Below are positions 9,734-17,090 of a stretch of 20,285 bases of DNA, in pieces (the first letter of the stretch is position 1; the number at the start of each line of letters is the position of its first letter). The translations under genes and the position numbers were made by a program. Below the pieces are notes generated by a model. It saw nothing but the letters and a program-made list of their open reading frames with translations. It was not told the DNA's origin and did no database searches. Origin of the DNA: Stentor coeruleus (Eukaryota > Ciliophora > Heterotrichea > Heterotrichida > Stentoridae); contig MPUH01001248.1 in NCBI GenBank assembly GCA_001970955.1, positions 1 to 20,285 of the forward strand. The letters are read 5' to 3'.

Positions 9734-10468
9734 TTAGGTTATAAAATTCGGATTCATTTTGTAGTCATTTTTCCCAAGGAAGTCTTTGATGTATTGTATT
9801 ACATTTGAAGATTCTAAATCATGACTGCCTTCAATAGGTACAAAAAGTTTGTTTGGGTTTCTTAAAACTTCATAATATTCTTTTATAAACCTCATCCCTG
9901 TTACTGTGTCTGATTTACCATGTATGAACATTATCGGACATTGGATTTTTTTCAATACTTCACTTGTTGGGTAAAATTCTCTAGGGAATGATAGTTTAAA
10001 TGAATAGTTTGTTCTTAGAGAATATGTTAGAGAACTTTGCATTATTAGACCTGCAATATCTGGATATCGCTCTGAGAGAAAAAGCCCTACACCTGCACCT
10101 ATACATTTGCCGTATAGGATGATTTTTCGCTTTGAAAGTCGAAGAGTATCTGTGAAAAACCAAAGAATGGCTTCACAATCAGAATATATACAGCTTTCGT
10201 TTATGTATTCAGAAGTATCGGTATTAGCAAAATACTCGAAAACTAAGACGTTGACGAGGTCTAGAGGGATGAGAGTTTTTTCAACCCAGTCACATGCGGA
10301 TTTAAAGTCTTCGGAAGCACTGTGGCAATAGAGGATAGTGAACTCTTTGCTAAGGTTGTAGAATTTTACAGGGATACTATAACCTTCTTTCGTCCTTATG
10401 TAAATACTTGTGTTGGAACCAGGGACTTTTATTGGGTACTTTTCACCTTTGGAGCAGCTGCAGCCCAT
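9734..10468 (-). CDS. ABHD17-like alpha/beta hydrolase, acylated, nucleophile Ser replaced by Cys
   Basis: 244 residues. The N-terminus MGCSCSKG has Gly2 for myristoylation and Cys3/Cys5 for palmitoylation, suggesting membrane attachment; ABHD17 depalmitoylases are also N-terminally acylated. The fold follows ABHD17/FAM108: strand plus YCHSAS (47-52, oxyanion region, usually SHGN), nucleophile elbow ILYGKCIGAG (117-126), acid in HGKSD (Asp187), and His in EGSHD (His216). The family elbow is YGQSIG. Here position 122 is Cys (codon TGT, 10105-10103), not Ser, while Asp and His are kept. A Cys nucleophile as in dienelactone hydrolases, or loss of activity, are both possible. The YSGYG loop typical of ABHD17 is also altered (FEYFANTDT). 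Ends at TAA. Confidence 0.8.
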   Translation of the reverse strand: MGCSCSKGEKYPIKVPGSNTSIYIRTKEGYSIPVKFYNLSKEFTILYCHSASEDFKSACDWVEKTLIPLDLVNVLVFEYFANTDTSEYINESCIYSDCEAILWFFTDTLRLSKRKIILYGKCIGAGVGLFLSERYPDIAGLIMQSSLTYSLRTNYSFKLSFPREFYPTSEVLKKIQCPIMFIHGKSDTVTGMRFIKEYYEVLRNPNKLFVPIEGSHDLESSNVIQYIKDFLGKNDYKMNPNFIT

Positions 10469-10962
10469 TAAAGTATTATTTCTTAATTTTACCTTTTTTT
10501 TATTGTGAGGACTTTTTGTTGTTGTTGTGAGAATATGCTAGAAATTTTGCTATTTTGAACTTAAAATAGAAAGTCCTTTTAAATTACAGTGTTTTGGTCA
10601 TGATTTTGTATAGAAATATATTAGGATTTATAAAGTTTACAGAGAAAAAAATATTGAATAGAGAAGACTAAAAGCATTTGATATATGTCCATGAATAATA
10701 AATTTACCTTTGTTCTGTTTAAGATTATGAGTTTTACTATAAAAAAATATATCTCGTATGATTGTTCTAATATAAAATAGGCAATTTTCACTCTATAAAT
10801 GCAAAACTAAAACAACTATTTCATCCACATCTAAAACTATTCCTCCAATTTCAAATACTTTCTTATTAACAAACATAAATTATAAATAACTGATTAAATG
10901 GCAGGCATAAGTTTACGATAATTCTCATAATACTTAATACTTTATTATAATTAACTGATTAT
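10469..10962. other. Intergenic spacer, 494 nt
   Basis: Upstream of the ABHD17-like gene and downstream of the VAP gene, both minus. The left half is G/T-rich on the + strand (GTTGTTGTTGTGAG near 10517-10530). The right half, about 10790-10880, is C-rich with few G. No coding frame or RNA gene was seen. Confidence 0.45.
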
Positions 10963-11553
10963 TTAGCTCGAGCATAAATAATAAGAAGCAACACTGCCGC
11001 AGATAAAAGACCCTAATAAGTGGACATAACTGAATCGAGACTTATTCAATCCACTACAAAAACCAGATATAAAACTAGGTCCTTTTTTTTTCCTCTCCAC
11101 TCGTGGGGCTTCTAGAATCCTCTCCTGAATATTTTCTTCCTTCTTTTCCTCTTCAATAACAGGGACTTTCTCCTTAATCACATCTTGTATATCTATAAAC
11201 TTAGCAAAAAGTTTATATTCATGCACCCCATTACTTTTCCAATCGATATTATTCACATCATCAACTATCACAGCTTGCAAAAGAAACTTATGAAACTTCT
11301 CCAAAGAGACAATCGAAATCCTAAATCTTATTTTAACTTGAATTTCCTGTTCACCTGATATAATTTGACTACTAGGATTAATTTCAAAGAATTCAGGGGA
11401 TGAAGTTTTGATTTTATAAGCTGTAGAAACACTAGCATTGTTCTTAATAGTCAAAAATATCTCACTATGGGTTTTACTTTTGTCTATAACAAATTTGAGG
11501 TTCTCTGGGGGGTCAAGTTCAATTAGTGGAGATTTTGAACTAAAGAGGTCCAT
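10963..11553 (-). CDS. VAP/Scs2-type MSP-domain protein, tail-anchored
   Basis: 196 residues. Residues 8-122 are a major-sperm-protein (MSP) domain: LDPPENLKF, then the KNNASVSTAYKIKTSSP block (37-53), which matches the VAP consensus (NxS...FKVKTT.P), and EINPSSQII followed by alternating strands. A charged linker (124-158) rich in Glu/Lys precedes a C-terminal hydrophobic segment (about 175-194) that ends at the stop, so this is a tail-anchored protein, by family in the ER membrane. VAPs hold lipid-transfer and regulatory proteins at ER contact sites through FFAT motifs. The linker is short and lacks the usual long coiled coil. The gene follows the TFxP-protein gene on the same strand with only 34 nt between stop and start. 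Ends at TAA. Confidence 0.88.
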   Translation of the reverse strand: MDLFSSKSPLIELDPPENLKFVIDKSKTHSEIFLTIKNNASVSTAYKIKTSSPEFFEINPSSQIISGEQEIQVKIRFRISIVSLEKFHKFLLQAVIVDDVNNIDWKSNGVHEYKLFAKFIDIQDVIKEKVPVIEEEKKEENIQERILEAPRVERKKKGPSFISGFCSGLNKSRFSYVHLLGSFICGSVASYYLCSS

Positions 11554-11587
11554 AATATTTTACTTTCTATGTATTATGCTAATTAAA

Positions 11588-13855
11588 TTATGAGGTTTTC
11601 AGCAGTGTTAGTTCTTTTACCAATCGATACTCTTCTTCCTTTTTGAGGTTGTGGATTTTGGAGAACTCCATAACTTTTGAAGCTGGGTCGTCATTTTTTA
11701 TGTTGAATGCTAGTTTTTCGGTTGATTTAGGCAAGACTATAGAAAAAATAGCGATTTCACCGTTGTTGCTTTCAAGAAAAGGCCATTTAGGTTTTTTTTC
11801 AGGCTCGCTGATGAGATTTTTCAAGTCGTTGTAAGCTTTAAGTTTTGCTTCTGAAGCGAGTGTTTCTTTAGACGGGCTTTTCACTTCACTTGGTCTTGGG
11901 GATTTTTTAGTTTTATCACTAAGACTTGGCCTTTCAGGTTTTTCATATAAGGGTTTAGATTTTATTTCTGGCTGCAAATAATCTTTAGGGAAAATCCTCT
12001 CCTGTAGCTTTGGGGCAAATGTGCAGTTTTCAAGTTCTTTTTCGTCTTGGTTTTTTTGCTTATCATTCATTTTCGTCTCTTTTCTCTGTTTAGCCACTTT
12101 AGCCAAGTCATGAAGCAGTACCCCTTTATGGACATTTTGGAACTTTGGGTCATTCATCATTTTAAAATACTCCGCAGTTAGGTCTTCTTTTTCATAAACC
12201 CCATATACCCTCCATTCTTCAGGCATTTGCTCAATAATAGGCTGAAAAGTGCATTCATCCAAAGCTTGTTCTTCATTTATCTGCCTTTTTTCTTCAATTT
12301 TTTTCTGAGTCTTAACTTTTTCTGCTATTAGCATATCTTCAATTCTCCCCCCAGTTCTGTTTTGTGAGCGCCAATTTTTAGCTAAAGATTCACTTTCTAA
12401 AACAGTTTGTGGGTGAAATGAATATTCATAATTGGTTTTATAGCTTTTGTTAACTGTGCTTTTATTAACTACTGATACTCTGTTTGTATAAAAAAGGTCA
12501 AATTTTATATGGATTTTATTAGCTTCATAACTTGTAAGAACTAGTTGGTTACCTTCTGGTATTGCCATCCAGTCTTCATAAAAACCCATAACAGCTATTG
12601 TGAATACAAGTATCGAAGGCTTTCTACAACAGTTTTCCCCATCGATTGATAAGGTTTTCCAGCTGTCTAATAATAAAAGCCTTTCATCTTCCTTTTTATG
12701 CTCATCTTTTATAAAAAACATTAATTTGAAAAGCTCAATGAGCTTGGTATAATTAAGTTCATCAGAAATTTCTGCAGTTATACATATGAAAGCTTCTTCG
12801 AAATCCCTTTTGAGTTTATCAATGAGCACTTTTTCAGATTTGTTTGATATGAATTTAGAAGTTTTTGGGATTGGTGGGTTTTTGTCTTTACTAATACGCC
12901 GTAAAGCGTCGTCATATAAGATTTTTTCTACAGGTTCTGACCTGTTCATCATTGATGATTTTTTGTTTACTGTTGGATGAAAAAGTGAAGATTCTTCGCT
13001 TTTAATATCAGGAACTAAAGACTCTCTTCCGCTTGTGTTCGCTGATTTCCCTGAAGTATTTTTATACAACTTATGAAGTCTATCAAAAGTTGACTCTTCT
13101 ATGTCTGACTTCCTAGCAATCATTTGTAAAGATTTTTCACATAGTTTTGGTTGATGTGTATATTCTGAAGTTTTTTCACTAGCTTTATTTTCTTCTTCTT
13201 TGATAGTTTTTATTTTACTTTCTTTTTTGTCAGTATATGCTTTCATATACTCATAAAATTCATTATAAGATTTTTTCTCTCTTTTAGCTTTTATCTGTGG
13301 TTTAAATGTGCATCCAGCAATTTCTTCTTGGGTTTTTTGTTCTTTCCAAGCTTTTATTTTCTCTTCAGTCTGTTTAGCTTTTTTATAAAACCTTTCTTCC
13401 ACATCAAACCCTTGTTTTTTTAATGCACTTTCAGGGTTGTCTGCTGATATATCTTTATTTGATTTTGAGTTATTATAAAGTTTACTATTTGCAATGTTTT
13501 TTTGGATATGGTTTTTAGGGCTTGTAGGCATTTTCCCTATACGGGATGTTGATGATTGCGTTAGTCTATGTCCACTTTGTGCTAGTTTCTGCACTTCTGG
13601 GTTTAGTAAATAATTTAAGTCGAAAGTATTTGGGTTGACAGTATCTTTATTAAGTATTGGGATTCCTTTCATTTTTGGAATCCCAAAGTCAAAGTTGTTT
13701 TCAACTATTTTTTTAGCTTTTTTTTTAACTGTCTGAGATTTCCCTTCTTTTGCATTCTCCTTATCTTTAATTTGGTTACCAGCTTCTGGAGCTGTTTCTT
13801 GTTTATCTTCCTCTACAACAGTTAGAGGGTCTTTAACAGCCACTGAATCATCCAT
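11588..13855 (-). CDS. TFxP-motif protein, probable ciliary/basal-body component, 755 aa
   Basis: Single frame, ATG to TAA. Six copies of a short motif around F-x-P are spread through the chain: CTFKPQI (182), YTHQPKL (232), LFHPTV (291), YSFHPQT (478), CTFQPII (535), CTFAPKL (611). Each is usually preceded by a charged helix ending near Glu/Gln. This arrangement recurs in protist and animal ciliary and microtubule-associated proteins. Residues 340-460 form a more ordered helical domain. The last 55 residues (IAIFSIVLPKSTEKLAFNIK...) resemble a small beta-grasp-like C-terminal domain. The rest is Lys/Glu/Ser-rich and probably disordered, with a Pro/Ser tract at 630-665. Ciliary role is inference from motif style; no enzyme signature is seen. 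Confidence 0.75.
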   Translation of the reverse strand: MDDSVAVKDPLTVVEEDKQETAPEAGNQIKDKENAKEGKSQTVKKKAKKIVENNFDFGIPKMKGIPILNKDTVNPNTFDLNYLLNPEVQKLAQSGHRLTQSSTSRIGKMPTSPKNHIQKNIANSKLYNNSKSNKDISADNPESALKKQGFDVEERFYKKAKQTEEKIKAWKEQKTQEEIAGCTFKPQIKAKREKKSYNEFYEYMKAYTDKKESKIKTIKEEENKASEKTSEYTHQPKLCEKSLQMIARKSDIEESTFDRLHKLYKNTSGKSANTSGRESLVPDIKSEESSLFHPTVNKKSSMMNRSEPVEKILYDDALRRISKDKNPPIPKTSKFISNKSEKVLIDKLKRDFEEAFICITAEISDELNYTKLIELFKLMFFIKDEHKKEDERLLLLDSWKTLSIDGENCCRKPSILVFTIAVMGFYEDWMAIPEGNQLVLTSYEANKIHIKFDLFYTNRVSVVNKSTVNKSYKTNYEYSFHPQTVLESESLAKNWRSQNRTGGRIEDMLIAEKVKTQKKIEEKRQINEEQALDECTFQPIIEQMPEEWRVYGVYEKEDLTAEYFKMMNDPKFQNVHKGVLLHDLAKVAKQRKETKMNDKQKNQDEKELENCTFAPKLQERIFPKDYLQPEIKSKPLYEKPERPSLSDKTKKSPRPSEVKSPSKETLASEAKLKAYNDLKNLISEPEKKPKWPFLESNNGEIAIFSIVLPKSTEKLAFNIKNDDPASKVMEFSKIHNLKKEEEYRLVKELTLLKTS

Positions 13856-14299
13856 TATTTAGTTTATATTTAAATTTTTGTCGAATTTTGCGGATAGTTG
13901 TTGATATATAAATTAGCAGAAATGCTATGATAAAGCGATTATTTTGTGTATAATCCTAAAAGCACATAAAAAAATTTAAAAAATTTTAGCACAATTTTTC
14001 TGGTACTAGTGAAAATGAAATGGACTATAAATTCAATAAGAAATTTTACAATAATATTTCAAAGAAAAGAAAAAGCTATTTTAAGCCTAGTTTAAAAGAC
14101 TTATACAATTGAATAATGGGTATTTATAATTCCACCTAAAATTATTATTAAATTTTTCCTTTTTGACTATTAAAATATAATAACCTACTTTATTCCCTTA
14201 AACTACACTAAACACCCTAACTTTTAATATTAAATATTCAACTTCCATCATAAAATATCCTTTATTCTCTTTAAATTCATTTCAAAAAAATCCACTAAC
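13856..14299. other. Intergenic spacer, 444 nt
   Basis: Lies upstream of the TFxP gene and downstream of the three-exon coiled-coil gene. The part next to 13856 is G-richer on the + strand; 14120-14299 is strongly C-over-G. No coding frame, RNA gene or notable repeat was seen. Confidence 0.45.
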
Positions 14300-15602
14300 T
14301 TACTCTTTACCATTACCTATTAGTCCATTCAAATTCGTTAAACTTTCTTGAACAGCATTAAGTCCTCTATCAATCTGGCCGAATTTCGACTGCATTTTTG
14401 CTGTACCTTCTATTATCGACCCTCCAGATTCCTGCATATCCTCTTTCCCTTCCAAGCCCAATTCTCTATTCGCAGTACTCTGAACTTCTAAATTTTTCTC
14501 AATATTCTTATAACTTATCTCAAAATTCTCTACAAGTCTCAGATAATTTTTCCTACTGTTCTCAAAAATCTCATACATTGTAGTAATAGTCTGCCCAATA
14601 TCTACTTTCATACTTTTAGCCATAGCTATCATTTCACCCTGTCCTTCTATTTCTCTAAGTTCTTCAATCTTTTCAACAACAATAGGGAGATTTGAATTTA
14701 TACAATGAATGCATTCTTCAACTTCATCAATTCCAGCATTCACAGTATCTTCTAAATGCAAAAACGTTTTTTCATTTTTTTCTTTAACAACAAGAAGTTT
14801 CTCAGATGGGTCTTCTGCCTTACTAGATTTTACACTAATTATGCTTGCACTTTCTACAATGTTGGCCAAATTGTTTTTTAACCCTAAAACTTGAGATTTG
14901 AACAGTCCTTTATAAAGATCATATTTGCGCTATTTATATTTTTACTTCTATGTCTGTAGAAAATTCATCTACTATATTATCAATCACTTGAGATATCTGA
15001 GATTTTAACCAATCAGCACCACCATCTTCAAGCATTTCTAGTTCTTGTTCTAAAGATAAGTGTAATAAGCCAGGGCATACTTCAGCAATTTGATTGCGTA
15101 CTTCGTTAAATTCTTGATTAAATTCAGTCTTTGTTTCTGACATGTCTTTAATTGCATCTTTAAGTATTTGTATGATTTGCTCTTTAAAATTGATTTTGTA
15201 TTTCTTTTTATAGATTACTTGCAGTGTAACTTCGCGACTTTCACTTTTCCTTTCGTTGAATTCTCCTGGGAAAACCATGTCGAGATCGTTGCATTCAGTG
15301 ATCTCGAGCATATGCGCCAATTGAGAGTTTTGGGAGACTATTTTTTGTTCCAGATCTTTAATTTTGCTGATTTCCTCAGCAAATTTTGATTCGAGACCTA
15401 AAATATCTTGTTCTTTTTCGAGTAGGTCAGAAAGGATACTTAGTTTTTCCATGTCTTCTGATGTACTGAGGAATTGTTACTGTTTTACAGAGTTTTGGAT
15501 AAGAGACAGTTTAGCCCCGATTGAATCTCGCTGTATAGAATTTTCTCCTTTACTTATAGAGACTTTAGATAAGGATTTATTCTTTGGAGCAGCAAAGCTC
15601 AT
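14300..15602 (-). CDS. Coiled-coil protein, 423 aa, three exons with micro-introns
   Basis: Exons 15602-15481, 15465-14946 and 14929-14300 add to 1272 nt, a whole number of codons, when two introns (15 and 16 nt) are removed. Without splicing the gene falls into a 172-codon frame and a later frame that has no ATG near its start. The ATG at 15602-15600 begins MSFAAPKN. The first 45 residues are basic and Ser-rich. Residues 46-100 and 130-230 are helical with heptad-like Leu/Ile spacing (EKEQDILGLESKFAEE...). The final exon is also mostly helical, ending LNGLIGNGKE and TAA. No known domain recognised; a structural or trafficking-tether role is possible but unsupported. The gene lies 90 nt downstream of the LRR gene on the same strand. 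Confidence 0.8.
14930..14945 (-). other. 16-nt micro-intron
   Basis: Minus strand GTAAAAATATAAATAG. It removes the TAA that ends the upstream frame and the TAG that precedes the downstream one, and its length (3k+1) makes exactly the frame change needed. It falls in phase 0, between a Glu and an Arg codon. Confidence 0.85.
15466..15480 (-). other. 15-nt micro-intron
   Basis: Minus strand GTAACAATTCCTCAG. It splits a codon after two bases and carries an in-frame TAA. Removing it extends the frame 43 codons upstream to the ATG at 15602, into a basic N-terminal region. Confidence 0.78.
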
Positions 15603-15692
15603 ATTTTATATAAAAGTTTAAATAAAACTAATGGTTCATTATCTTAAAGCATACTTACAAAACCTATGGCTATTGTGAGGGTGGAGAGGATA

Positions 15693-16354
15693 TCATGCAC
15701 CTGTATTATCACTTAAATCTAAGATCATAATATTCGAATTCGCCCCTACACTCTGACCAAAAGTATGTACATTAACATAGTTTTCAAATGCTTCTGAATT
15801 ATAACCCAAATTCATTTTTTTATTGAACGATTAAAACTTAAAATCCTAATGATTACCAATAGAGCGTCTGCTGAAAGCCCGGTATCATATAAGTTTAGCT
15901 CTTTTAATATTATTTCTTTAGAGTATAGTTCTTTAAATGCTGTAGGATTCGCGCAATTGTTTCCTTTTAGGATTAAAGATTTAGGTTTAGGCGTCACGGC
16001 AAAAAACTGGCTTATTACTTCACTGTGGATCGGCTCAATTTTTAGCCGATTATTAGAAATATCTAGGAAGTTAATTGGGTTTTGGTGTTTTTTTAAGAGC
16101 TTGAGGATTTCTAATAGGGTTTTAGAGGTTATGTAGCAATTTTGCAAGACCAAGGATTCGATCGGTTTTTTTGAATTAAAGTAATCTCTGAAAGATTTTA
16201 GGAAGAATTTGGAACTTTTACCAAAAAAAAAATAGTTTGACAAGTCAAAAACTGCTGATCGCCGGCTTGTTAATAATTTTATTCTATTTATAGTGCTGGA
16301 TTCTTCGTCTTGTCTGAGTTTTGTGTATTCATCCTGAACTTCTTTAAAATCCAT
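15693..16354 (-). CDS. Leucine-rich-repeat protein with A7 frame break
   Basis: ATG at 16354-16352. Residues 1-60 are a helical, partly basic N-terminus. From residue 64 there are RI-like leucine-rich repeats (LRR) with LxxLxLxxN spacing: IESLVLQNCYI, INFLDISNNRL, PKSLILKGNNC and LKELNLYDTGL. The frame stops at TGA 15814-15812 after FNRSIKK. One extra A in the A7 run at 15815-15821 would continue it as MNLGYN and further LRR-like sequence to LDLSDNTGA, ending at TGA 15695-15693 (220 residues). The repeat consensus (xIKKxNLGYN) supports the continued frame. An array ending in mid-repeat suggests it may run still further: a +1 change near 15696 would extend it to a TAA at 15646-15644. LRR proteins bind other proteins; the partner is unknown. 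Confidence 0.65.
15815..15821 (-). other. A7 run at a required frame change in the LRR gene
   Basis: Minus-strand A7 followed by TGA. Eight A's would keep the LRR consensus across the run. The alternative frame is closed by a TAA only a few codons upstream, so the shift must occur in the 16 bases ending in this run. The only GT...AG interval with suitable remainder is 35 nt long, atypical here, and would delete the best-matching repeat. Confidence 0.6.
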
Positions 16355-17090
16355 TTAATATTATTCCACTCTTTACATTAATTTTCCCCTTCGCTGAGGA
16401 TTTTTTTAATTTTGTTTTTATTGTTAAGTTTATAGTAAAAATCTGCTTTGAATAAAGAAATTTTCTAGGGCATGTAAATGAAATTTTAGATAAGTAAGAA
16501 GAAAAATGAGAAAGGGATGATAAATTTCGGAGATGTCAAGGAAAGTAGAGGGTTGATTTGGACGAAGAGTGATATGGTTTTAGGGATTTATAAAATTATA
16601 GTTATTATTATGATTTGATAATAAAGACTATGAAATATGAGGTGTATTAGAGATAGTTAAAGGAAAAATTGGGTTATTAGATTATAAATAATATGAGAGT
16701 AGGATTTTAAAAGAAGTAACTAAATATGTTTTTGATAGTTTTTAAAGGGATTCTGAACTTTTATGCTTTGGCTGAGTTTATTTGTATTTGAAGTCATAAA
16801 ACTGCATAGATACTCATATAAATAAGCTGAAAATAATTTTATTAGTTGTTAGTAAAAGTTTTATATAGCATTTTTACAGATAAAATTTTGTGGTTGAATA
16901 TTTTATTGCAAATTGATAGCAACTATATGGAATATGTTAAATTTAGTTTAAGTTTCAATGCTAATAAAATCCTCCTCATTTACAAAAAATCTTCAACATC
17001 ATTTTAATATCAATATCACCTCAATCTTATCAAATGCCTTTCAAGGTTAAAAGTTTTGATTTACCATCAATCTGATCACTTTAAAATAAA
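16355..17090. promoter_or_regulatory. Divergent promoter region, 736 nt
   Basis: Lies between the LRR gene (-) and Sec15 (+). From about 16440 to 16700 the + strand is purine- and G-rich with very little C; from about 16955 to 17075 it is C-rich with little G (TCCTCCTCATTTAC...). No coding frame or RNA gene was seen. Both promoters are expected here, but no defined box was recognised. Confidence 0.45.

Noticed and set aside
11643..15621. Plus-strand open frames opposite the TFxP and coiled-coil genes, including 15364-15621
   Set aside because: Antisense shadows of minus-strand coding sequence.
15827..15846. GTAATCATTAG...AAG (11 or 20 nt) as an intron repairing the LRR gene
   Set aside because: The frame reached after splicing meets a TAA immediately, so it does not restore the gene.
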